DNA from: CAIWTU01 sp963815135 | GTDB taxonomy: Bacteria; Desulfobacterota; Desulfuromonadia; Geobacterales; Geobacteraceae | Assembly (NCBI GenBank): GCA_963815135.1 | Contig: CAWFFO010000008.1 | Span: 124,001-188,000 of the forward strand | Direction of reading: 5' to 3' | Length of the DNA stretch: 64,000 nucleotides | Shown: one piece after another, positions 9,623-19,236 of the stretch | Layout: every line of letters begins with the position of its first letter | Position numbering within the stretch: position 1 is the first letter of the stretch | Notes under the pieces: generated by a model | Told to the model about the DNA's origin: nothing | Seen by the model: the letters and a program-made list of their open reading frames with translations, nothing else | Databases searched by the model: none | Made by a program: the position numbers and the translations under genes

Positions 9623-12474
9623 ATACAACCTATCAGCCAGGTAAACTGGTCTCGTTGCGAGGGCGTGACTGGATTGTCCTCCCCTCGAATGATCCCGATC
9701 TATTAGTTGTTAAACCTCTTGGCGGTTCTGATGACGAAATCGCCGGAATTTATCTGCCGCTGAATATTCCTGCTGATAAACCTCAAGAAACTGTTTTCCT
9801 GCCTCCTGGCAAAGATGATCTGGGGGACATCAGCACTGCCCGATTGCTCTACGATTCAGCACGCCTTGCATTCCGCAACGGTGCAGGGCCGTTCCGGTGT
9901 CTAGCCAAACTTTCTTTCCGCCCCCGTTCTTATCAGATGGTGCCGCTCATCATGGCTTTGCGCCAGGATTTGGTACGCCTGTTGGTAGCCGATGATGTGG
10001 GTGTCGGCAAGACAATCGAAGCACTCCTGATTGCCAAAGAGTTGCTGGAGCGTCGCAAGATTCAGCGTTTCGCCGTCATCTGCCTGCCGCATCTTTGTGA
10101 ACAATGGCAGAATGAAATTCGCGATAAGCTGGATATTGAAGCCGTTATCATCCGTTCCAGTACCCAGGCCCGTCTGGACCGCCAGATTCAGGGTGATACC
10201 AGCGTCTACGATTACTACCCCTACCAAGTCATCAGCATCGACTTTATCAAGTCCGATAATCGCCGTGACGTCTTTGTCGAGCAGTGCCCGGAACTGGTTA
10301 TCATTGATGAGGCTCACACCTGCACCCGGCCGGCCGGAGCTTCTGCCAGCCAGCAGCAGCGTTACCACCTGATCAGTCGTTTAGCCAAGAAAGCCAATCA
10401 GCAGATGATCCTGCTAACAGCTACTCCGCACAGTGGCAAGCCGGAGGAGTTTCATTCGCTTGCTTGGGCTTGCTAAAAGACGGATTTTGAAACCCTTGAT
10501 CTGCCAACTTCCAGCCAGAATCAGCGTCGCGATCTGGCAAAGCATTTTGTACAGCGTAAACGGGGTGACGTTGAAAAGTGGATGGGTGAAGACACGCCAT
10601 TCCCGACTCGTGATGCCTTTGAAGCCGACTATTCTCTGTCGTTGGGGTATCGGAACTTCTTCGAGGAGATACTGGATTTCGCCAAACAACTGATTTCCAC
10701 TGATCCAGGAAAGATAGGACAGCGCAAAGTTCAATACTGGACTGCCCTGGCACTGTTGCGTGGCGTTATGTCCAGCCCGGCTGCCGGCGTCGAAATGCTC
10801 AACACCCGGCTTTCCAATCTGGCGAAAGCAGCTGCTGACGAAACGTCATGGACTGTTGATGCTCTTGATGAAAACCCGGTCAGAGATACAGAGTTCGGGT
10901 TTGAGGGAGATAACACTCCTCTTCAATTGATTGAACAAAATGACTGGAGCGCAACCCAACGACAGAAGTTGCGGGCGTTTTCACAACAACTTGAAAGTCT
11001 TTCAACAATCAAGGATGACAAAAAGCTTGCCACTGCCGAAGCTCTCCTACAGGAATGGCTGGCGGCAGGTTTTAACCCGGTTATCTTCTGCCGCTACATC
11101 GCAACAGCCAACTATGTAGGCGAACTGCTTGCTCCAGCGTTAAAGAAGAAATTTCCCAAGCTCGACATCCAGGTCATCACCAGTGAACTGCCGGATGAAC
11201 TGCGCAAGCAGAAGATCGAGGAGATGGGGAAATCGAAGCTGCGGGTGCTTGTGGCCACCGACTGTCTCAGTGAAGGAATCAACCTACAGGACCAATTTAC
11301 CGCAGTCCTCCACTACGACCTACCCTGGAACCCGAATCGTCTGGAACAGCGAGAAGGGCGAGTTGACCGCTTTGGGCAGGTTGCACCTGAGGTGAAGGCA
11401 TGCCTGCTGTATGGCGCTGACAACCCCATCGATGGTATCGTGCTGGATGTTCTACTGCGCAAGGTACGTGAGATCAAGCGTTCCACTGGCATCAACGTCC
11501 CATTTCCGGAAGACTCCCAGAGCATCATCGACACCATTACCCAGGCACTCCTCATCAATCCTGACCGGAAGATTACCCAACGGCGAGACCGCAACCAGCT
11601 TGCCTTCGACTTCGGCCAGTTCGACGAGGCGGAGAAGGCCAAGATCAACGTAACCCGCAAGGTAGATGAAGCAGCCGAGCGGGAAAAAGCATCTCGCAGT
11701 ATCTTTGCCCAACATGCCATCAAGGCGCAGGAAATCGAAGCCGACCTGAAAGAAGTGGATGAGGCGATTGGTGATCCCAATGCCGTGAAAGATTTTGTCA
11801 CAACTGCTCTGAATAACCTTCTCGGTGTTCAGGTGATTCAGGAGGCCAAAGGGTTCCGAATTGTCACTGCCAATATGCCGGATCAGTTGCGCGGTATTCT
11901 GCCAGCCGGTGAGATGGTCAACATCAGCTTCAGTTCTCCCACTCCTGAAGGCTATCACTATCTGGGGCGCAACCACCGTTTCGTGGAGCAACTCTGCCAA
12001 CTGGTCATGGCCAACACGGTCAGCCGTGTAGACAAACGTGCTGCCCGTACAGCCGTTATTCGTACCCAACAGGTTTTAACCAAAACTACTCTGTTGCTTT
12101 TTCGCTGCCGCAACGTCATAGAAGATCGCAAGGGATACCAACAGGTAGTCGCTGAAGAGATGATTCTTTGGGGGTGGCGAGGCACACCACAGCAAAAAGA
12201 ATATCTTAACCATGATCAAGCTCGTGAACTGTTGTCATCAGCTCGGGCCAGTTCCGATCTTCCGATACCAGCCAGGATGAGTTTTCTGGATAACGAACTG
12301 AAGTTACTTCAGACTTTTACAACAGAATTCGATGCCGTGGCTGAACAGCAATCGCAAAAGCTGGTGGAGGCCCACGAACGATTCAGCTCGCTGATGGACG
12401 GCAAGCGCTTCCAAGTCGTGCATCCGGTGCTGCCGATGGATCTGCTCGGAGTATATGTGCTCCTGCCAGAATAG
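9619..12474 (+). CDS. SNF2-family helicase, DrmD-like (interrupted by compensating frameshifts)
   Basis: SNF2/SWI2 ATPase of about 950 residues, like DrmD of class 1 DISARM. N half: Walker A ADDVGVGKTIEA, DEAH in VIIDEAHTCTRP, TATPHSGKPEEF. C half: VIFCRYIATANYVGELL, VATDCLSEGINLQ and QREGRVDRFGQ. Between them an in-frame TAA at 10474-10476 breaks the frame. Reading 10460-10480 with one T fewer and one A more gives the expected HSLLGL-x-KKTDFETLDL, so this is probably a pair of compensating indels near CTTGCTT and AAAA. The ATG overlaps the upstream helicase stop (ATGA), which implies translational coupling. The segments are 9619-10476 and 10582-12474, with the region between them also readable in the same frame. 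Confidence 0.87.
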
Positions 12475-12537
12475 CGATTTGCGATACCTTTGAAGCGAGT
12501 GGCTAACAATCTAATATTAGACAATAAACTTGTATTT

Positions 12538-12590
12538 TGTTCACAAATATTGTATGTTCACAAAAAAAGAACAATATTGGAGCGTGAACA
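12538..12590. promoter_or_regulatory. Putative AbiEi operator repeats
   Basis: TGTTCAC at 12538-12544 and 12555-12561 (17 bp apart) and its complement GTGAACA at 12584-12590, with AATATTG repeats between them. The copies sit just upstream of the AbiEi-like gene. AbiEi antitoxins are known to repress their own promoter by binding inverted repeats, so an autoregulatory operator is likely. This would let the toxin pair be expressed separately from the helicases. Confidence 0.5.
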
Positions 12591-12591
12591 A

Positions 12592-13620
12592 GTGCCATTG
12601 ACCAACGCCAAAAAACATATTCTGAAAACTGCCATGGATGCTTTTGAACGTCAGACTGGCATTACGCTTGAACTGCTCAAGGAAGGCCCCGAGAAGAAAA
12701 AATTACGTCTAAATACGCAAGGTACAACTGCAGAGCTGGAAGTGATGGTACTCGAAGGCGGGGTCCTTGCCGTAAATGGCATGCTTGTCCTGTACAGAAG
12801 ACTGCAAGATCTGGAACGCCACATTATGGTGCTACAACAGGTAACTGCAGACAAGGCCGACGAATTGCGTAAGGATGGTATCCAGTTCATCGACACTGCC
12901 GGAAATGGCTACGTTAACCAGCCGCCAATCTATCTATTCGTCAAAGGGAATAAAACACCAGGTGTTGTAAAAGTTGCTAAGGTTAATCGTGTTTTCAAGC
13001 AAACCGGACTCCGGGTTCTCTATGCCTTGCTATGTAATCCGGGGCTTGAGAATGAAACCTATAGAACTATTGCAGCCAAAACAAATGTTGCTCTAGGGAT
13101 GGTGAATTGGGTTTTCAAGGATCTCAATGAGTTGGGATTTCTGATGGAAAAGGGTACAGGGCGCACCCGCCAGGTTTGGCTGATCCAGAAGGAAAAGCTT
13201 TTGGAGCGTTGGGTCACTGCCTATGCAGAGCAGTTACGGCCTAAGTTGGTGCTGGGGCACTATCGCGGTACTGAAGGATGGTGGCACAATGCGCAGCTTA
13301 AACCGGAGCAGGCGTTATGGGGCGGTGAAACCGCCGCTGCCAAACTGACAGGCTATCTGAAACCGCAGGAGATAACCCTGTACGTGGACAAAGAGAATCC
13401 GGCAGCTGTTCTTATCCCCAACAGGTTAAAAAAAGACCCAACAGGAGATGTTGAACTGGTTGCCCGTTTCTGGCAGACGGAGACCATAGCGCCGCAAGGG
13501 GATAGGGTCCATCCGATTCTCGTTTATGCAGACTTAATGGCAACCGGAAACCAGCGCAACATCGAAACGGCAAGGATGATCTATGACCAACATATCGTAC
13601 AATTTATCCGGGAGAATTGA
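12592..13620 (+). CDS. abiEi: AbiEi-family antitoxin / transcriptional regulator
   Basis: A 342-residue protein from the GTG at 12592, which has GGAG 9 bases upstream. The open frame starts earlier, at 12490, without support. The middle contains a winged-helix region (FKQTGLRVLYALLCNP, YRTIAAKTNVALGMVNWVFKDL, LGFLMEKG). The C-terminal half matches the type IV toxin-antitoxin AbiEi family (GWWHNAQLKPEQALWGGETAAAKLTGYL, with a following strand-rich domain). It overlaps the next gene, the predicted AbiEii nucleotidyltransferase, which is the classic antitoxin-toxin order. Operator-like repeats lie directly upstream. Within this array it probably controls the toxin and perhaps the methylase operon downstream. 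Confidence 0.8.
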   Translation: MPLTNAKKHILKTAMDAFERQTGITLELLKEGPEKKKLRLNTQGTTAELEVMVLEGGVLAVNGMLVLYRRLQDLERHIMVLQQVTADKADELRKDGIQFIDTAGNGYVNQPPIYLFVKGNKTPGVVKVAKVNRVFKQTGLRVLYALLCNPGLENETYRTIAAKTNVALGMVNWVFKDLNELGFLMEKGTGRTRQVWLIQKEKLLERWVTAYAEQLRPKLVLGHYRGTEGWWHNAQLKPEQALWGGETAAAKLTGYLKPQEITLYVDKENPAAVLIPNRLKKDPTGDVELVARFWQTETIAPQGDRVHPILVYADLMATGNQRNIETARMIYDQHIVQFIREN

Positions 13621-14450
13621 CCCGGTTCTGGTCGATATCCTGAGGATCGTTCACCAGCAGGCGGCATCTCGGGACATGCTCTTTTTCGTGATCGGCGCTA
13701 CGGCCCGTGACATATGTTCTCAACCACTGCCATGCTATCAGAAGCTATCGGCAAACACGTGACCTGGACATCGGCGTTGAGGTGGTTGGATGGGATGAGT
13801 TCCGCAACTGTCCGCAAGCGCTGATTGCCACGGGCAGCTTTACCGAAGCCAGGGAACAGTATCGTCTGATTTATGGCCGGTTTCCTGTTGATATCGTCCC
13901 TTATGGGGGCGTCAGCCCTGATAATCAAACTATCAGTTGGCCTCCGGATCACCAGGTGGTCATGAGCATCATGGGGTTTCAGGAGGCTTATGACTATGGC
14001 ATCACAGTTAGGCTAAGCGATGATCCGGTCCTTGATGTGAAGGTACCGACCATACCGGGCATGGTAATGATGAAGCTCATCTCTTGGAACGATCGTTACC
14101 CGGAGCGTCCCAAAGATGCGGAGGATTTGTTGTTTCTGATGGACAATTATGCCGAAGCTGGAAACATCGATCGACTTTACGATGATGAAATCGAGTTGCT
14201 TCAGTTGGAAGAATTCGACCACACGCTGGCTGGAATCAGGTTGCTAGGTCGAGATCTGGCATTGGTAGCAACAGCAGAAACCGGCGAGGCAATTAGAACC
14301 ATTCTTGAGGCTGAAGCCAGAGAACAGGACCGATATCGGTTGGTGCAGGATATGTTACGTGGAACCAGGTTGCACGACCGTTTTGACGAGATTTTCGCCA
14401 AGGTAAACAAACTTCAGCAGGGATTTTCAGAGACATTTCAGAGGATGTAA
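13583..14450 (+). CDS. abiEii: AbiEii-family nucleotidyltransferase toxin (frameshifted)
   Basis: Predicted MNT-fold nucleotidyltransferase, the toxin partner of AbiEi. The ATG at 13583 has AAGGA 6 bases upstream and lies inside the end of abiEi. The first 41 residues run to FFVIGATARD, the G-x-T-x-R nucleotidyltransferase motif. The frame then shifts by one base near 13706 (CGGCCCGTGAC) and continues as TYVLNHCHAIRSYRQTRDLDIGVEV, which contains the DxD metal-binding pair. The remainder (SDDPVLDVKVPTIPGMVMMKLISWNDR, then DAEDLLFLMDNY) matches the family C-terminal half. Repaired length is about 288 residues. If the shift is real the toxin is dead; if it is a base error the pair is intact. Confidence 0.78.
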
Positions 14451-14455
14451 ACTGC

Positions 14456-17400
14456 ATGATCTACCCATCCATTCGCATTGAAGGTTCGATTCTTTCCCCT
14501 GACATCCTTGAAAAGCTTGATGATGCCATTGGTCAACGTCCGGCTGATTTTGGGCTGGAGGCATCGGTCAAGGTCAAGGACGAGATAGCCCGAGCATGGG
14601 CCGATGCCCAGGACTACTGGCGTATTTATAACCGCAAACTGGAAACCCTTAAAGAGGAATCTCCGGCTACAACCGAAACCCGCAACCTCTGGATTGTGCC
14701 ACTGTTGGGGCTGCTTGGTTATCAGCTGGAATACGAGGCCAAGAGCATTGAGCTGAACGGCAAGCTCTATCCGATCTCCCACCGTGTTACCAATCGTGGG
14801 AATGCGGCCATTCAGATTATCGGGAGTCGCGAACCTGCCGGGCTGGACCGTAAGCCTGAAAAGGCCACACTCAAAATGTCGGCCCATGCCATGATGCAGG
14901 AGTATCTCAACCTTACCGAGCAGCTTTTTGGCATTGTTACCAACGGAAAGTTGTTGCGACTTTTGCGCGACAGTTCTCGCTTGGTGAAACTGACTTATCT
15001 GGAGTTTGACCTCGACCGGATATTCAGTGACGGCCTGTTTGCGGATTTCGCCGTCCTCTACCGGCTGTTGCACGTTACCCGTCTGCCGGTCAGTCATGAT
15101 ACCTCGGCAGAAAGCATCATCGAAAAGTATCACCAGGATTCCCTTGATTCCGGAGCCCGTATCCGTGATGGCTTGAGCAAGGCGGTGGAAGATGCCATCC
15201 GCACCTTTGCCAACGGCTTTTTGTCCCATCCCGACAACATGGAGCTGTTACAAGAGATTAATTCCGACAGGCTGCAACCTGCTGAATTCTACAGCCACCT
15301 GCTGCGACTGATCTATCGTCTGCTGTTCCTGATGGTCATCGAGGAACGCAACCTGGTCTATCCGCTCTCGCCATCCACTTCCAAGACGGGAGATATACGA
15401 CCGCTACTACAGCCTGATGCGGCTGCGCCGCCTGTCGGAAAAACGTTATCTGGCCGACCGCAGGCATAATGACCACTGGCTGGCCCTATTGGCAACCTTT
15501 AAGCTGTTTGAAGATGGCGGACCCGGTAGCAAGCTCGGCATCGCACCGCTGGCAGGCGACCTGTTCCGCTTCGACGCTATCGGCCACTTTGGACGCTGTT
15601 CGCTCGATAACGAAACCCTGCTGCAATGCCTCCGCTCCCTGAGCTTGTATGAAAACCCCAACAACGGCCAGGTGATCAGGGTCAACTACGCTGCCCTCAA
15701 TGTGGAGGAGTTCGGCTCGGTTTACGAAGGTTTGTTGGAGTATGAGCCGGTCTTCAACCGTATCGACGGGACCATTGAGTTTGCCTTTGCCCGTGGCGAC
15801 GAGCGTGCCGCTACCGGTTCCCACTACACCCCCGACGATCTGGTGCAGCCGCTGATAAAACATTCCCTCGACTATCTGATTGCCGACAAGCTGAAGGCGG
15901 CCGATCCGGAAAAGGCACTGCTCTCCCTGCGCGTGGCGGATATCTCTTGCGGGTCCGGTCATATCCTGTTGGCAGCAGCCCGACGCATTGCCACCGAACT
16001 GGCCGTTGTCCGCACCGGAGAGGAGCAACCGTCACCGATTGCCTTCCGCACCGCCGTACGCGATGTCATCTGTAACTGCATCTATGGCGTGGACTTGAAT
16101 CCACTGGCGGTGGAACTGTGCAAGGTGGCCCTCTGGCTGGAGGCCCACATCCCCGGCCAGCCGCTTAATTTCCTTGATCATCATATCAAGTGCGGTAATG
16201 CCATTGTTGGCTTTGCTCGAAGGGAAGAGTTGGAGCGTGGTGTGCCCGATGAGGCGTTTACCACCATGCCGGGGGATGACAAGGAGATTGCCGCCAGCTT
16301 CCGCAAGCGGAACAAGGAAGAACGCCAGATACACGAAAAGCAGCTGGTGAAGCAGACCAGCCTGTCATTTACTCCCGAGGTTGAGAAGCACCTTTCGGAG
16401 GTGTTGAAAGGGTGGCGCACCATTGCTGCCCTGCCGGAGCATACTCCTGCCGAGATTGAGGCCAAGAAGAAGCAGTACCAGGAGTTTGCTGGTGGGCAGG
16501 ATGCCTGGCTGCTGAACCAGATTGCCGCCATTCCGGTTGCCCAGTTCTACATTGAGAAAACCAAGGAGAACCAGCCCAAGCTGATTACCGATGAAGAGTA
16601 TCGCCGCTATCTGGACGGCCACCGCACCCCGCAAGGGCAGGCTACGGCAATGGCGTGGGCGATGGCAAATCGCAAGCGGTTCTTTCATTGGTTCCTGGAG
16701 TTTCCAGAGATAATTGAGCAAGGTGGATTTGACTGTATTCTTGGGAATCCGCCGTACCTTGGACGCGGGGGATTACGTTCAACGTACGGAGATGCCTTTT
16801 GTTCATATGTCAAATGGGAGTTCTGCCCTGCTGGACTCAGTGACCTGGTGGTTTATTTTGTCCGTCGATATTCAATGTCTTCTCCGTCCACATGGCTTCG
16901 CCGCCTTGATCACAACAAATTCAATTACTGATGGAGAAATTCGGAGAGATGGACTGGACCAGGTAGTTTCTAGGGGAGCATCGATCAATTTCGCAGTACG
17001 CGGAATCAAATGGCCAGGACGGGCTAACTTGTATGTCTCGTTGCTTGCACTTTTCAATGGGGATTGGAAAGGTAAATGGGTGTTGGATGGGAAAGAAGTT
17101 TCCTTCATTAGCTCATACTTTGATGACACAAGCGACGCCGGGGATCCAACTCCACTAAAAGAAAACAAGGACCGGATGTATCAGGGTTCTATTTTTTTGG
17201 GTGACGGGTTTCTTCTTAACTACGCGGAAGCTGAGAAAATAATTGAGGATGAGCCACGTTGTAGAGAGGTAATCTTTCCGGTGATGAATGGCCAAGATCT
17301 TAATAGCAGCCCAACCCAAGCACCTGGACGCAACATAATCAATTTTGGGAACAAATCTATTGAGGAAGCCGAGGAATACGCAGTGCCATTTAATCGCATC

Positions 17401-18231
17401 GACGCACTGGTGAGACCGGGTCGAGTGAAGGGAGGTAACACGGAGAAGTGGTGGCAATTCTGGCGCCCTCGAATTGAACTCTACACTGCGTTACGAGGGT
17501 TAGTGCGCTGTTTTGTCGCTGCACGCACCACAAAACATCTGAACTTTTCAGCTGCTCCAACAAACTTTGTATTCACTGATGCCGTTTATGTCTTCACCTC
17601 GGATCGCTGGGATCTATATTCGACGATCCAATCCTCGATTCACGAGATTTGGGCGCGCAAATACAGTGGATCGCTTGAAACAAGGCTTCGCTACTCACCT
17701 TCCGATTGCTTCGGGACCTTCCCTTTCCCCGAACGCCTCTGGCCAGAAGCTAGTCCAGCGCTCGCTACTATCGGGGAGCAGTACCATGAAAACCGTCGTG
17801 AATTTATGATTGGCATTCGGCTTGGCTTGACTGACATCTACAACCTATTCCACAACCACGATCTCACCACTGCCATCGTCGCCAAGGTCAGCGGCAAGCC
17901 GGATGAATCCGATGCCGGATACCAGAGCATTCTCGGACTCCGCAAACTCCATCGTGAACTGGACGAAGCCGTCCTCGCCGCCTATGGCTGGACCGACCTC
18001 AACCTCGGTCACGACTTCCACGAGGTCGAAACCCTCCCCGAAAACGACCGCGTCCGCTACACCATATCCCCCGACGCCCGCAAGGAACTTTTGAAGCGAC
18101 TCCTCGCGCTCAACCACCAGCGAGCCGCAGAAGAAAAGACTAAGGCACCTGCGAAGGCCGAGAAAGCCGGTAAAGGGAAAGCTGGGAAGGGGAAGAAGTC
18201 AACTCAGGAAGAACCGGGGTTGTTTGGGTGA
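14456..18231 (+). CDS. Eco57I-class adenine DNA methylase, DrmMI-like (two frameshifts)
   Basis: About 1,258 residues when three overlapping frames are joined (14456 to about 15390, to about 16868, to 18231). This is the size of DrmMI/PglX-type methylases. Motif I is DISCGSGHILLAA (near 15940) and motif IV is LGNPPYLG (near 16745), so it is an N6-adenine methyltransferase of gamma-type order. The segment ISYV-like SYVKWEFCPAGLSDLVVYFVRR is typical of DISARM-associated enzymes. A C-terminal target-recognition part follows, ending in a Lys/Ala/Gly-rich tail. The shifts fall at a GGG run (about 15390, SKTG|EIYDRYYSLM) and near 16868 (YFVRR|LLRPHGFAALITTNS). No separate endonuclease domain is seen. 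It probably marks self DNA for the two helicases upstream. Confidence 0.85.
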
Positions 18232-18234
18232 TAT

Positions 18235-19236
18235 ATGAATGAATTCAAACTTTCTGATTCGGCCCTCTCGGGGCTTCGTGAAGCTGCTCAAAGGGGTACG
18301 TTGATTCCTTTTATTGGAGCTGGAGCTTCACGACTTGCTGGGGGGCCAGACTGGGATGGATTTGCTGATGCGGCATTGCGGCAGTTTGTTGAGGCTGGCA
18401 AATTCAGCCATGCGCAAGTTGATCAACTAAATGGTCAATCTCCGCGAGTTAAGCTTTCCATCGCGCTCGGACTTCAGGAAGAATATGGGCTTTCTCTTGC
18501 GTTCAAAAAAATATTTCATCCGACCGGGAAAAAGGACCATTCCAAAGGCCTACGATTATATAAAAGTCTTTCACTGTTGGGAAAAACTTTTGTTACGACA
18601 AATTATGATGAATGGCTCGATGAAGAGATTGTGATCCCAACAGTATCTGTGGGAGGAGTGGGACCAGATCCCAAGGTCTCTCCATTTACCAATAAGAGAG
18701 AAATTATCTATAAAGTACAGGATTTTACCCCTGCCAATCTAAATACGGCGAATACAGTTATTCATCTGCACGGATCTTTGCTTGAGCCAGACGAAATGAT
18801 TATCACTACAAGAGATTATGTCCGACATTACGCCAATGACCGTTCTTCTTCCGATCCAGAAAAAGAAAACCGGGTTTTGACTCTTCTTGAGCACCTTTTC
18901 AGCAAAAAGACTGTGTTATTTATAGGATATGGTCTTGAGGAACTCGAAATCCTAGAATATGTAATTCTGAAAGCTAAGAATACTCCAATTGGCTGTAGTG
19001 GCGAGGCCCGGCATTACCTAGTTCAGGGTTTCTTTTCGCATCAAAACGAGTTGATGCGAGGATTAAGTCGCTACTACCTCAAAGAGTGTGGGATTGAGCT
19101 CATACCTTACCTTCGTGACCATAAGGATTGGGATCAACTGTTGGAAGTGGTTGATGAGATTGCCAAACTTTCTCCAGCTTCTGATCTGATGATTTCGCAA
19201 GAATTTGTGGAAATGGAGGACCTGCTTAATGCCTAG
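18235..19236 (+). CDS. SIR2-domain protein
   Basis: A 333-residue SIR2-like NAD-binding protein. Motifs visible: LIPFIGAGASRLAG (residues 23-36, NAD-binding loop), FVTTNYDEWLDE (about 120-131, the TTNYD motif) and VIHLHGSLLEPDEM (about 177, catalytic His region). In defence systems SIR2 domains usually deplete NAD+ after phage sensing. It lies 3 bases after the methylase stop and overlaps the next gene by 8 bases, so the two products are probably made in fixed ratio and may form a complex. The sequence shows no extra sensor domain in this protein, which suggests that the large partner senses. Confidence 0.85.
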   Translation: MNEFKLSDSALSGLREAAQRGTLIPFIGAGASRLAGGPDWDGFADAALRQFVEAGKFSHAQVDQLNGQSPRVKLSIALGLQEEYGLSLAFKKIFHPTGKKDHSKGLRLYKSLSLLGKTFVTTNYDEWLDEEIVIPTVSVGGVGPDPKVSPFTNKREIIYKVQDFTPANLNTANTVIHLHGSLLEPDEMIITTRDYVRHYANDRSSSDPEKENRVLTLLEHLFSKKTVLFIGYGLEELEILEYVILKAKNTPIGCSGEARHYLVQGFFSHQNELMRGLSRYYLKECGIELIPYLRDHKDWDQLLEVVDEIAKLSPASDLMISQEFVEMEDLLNA

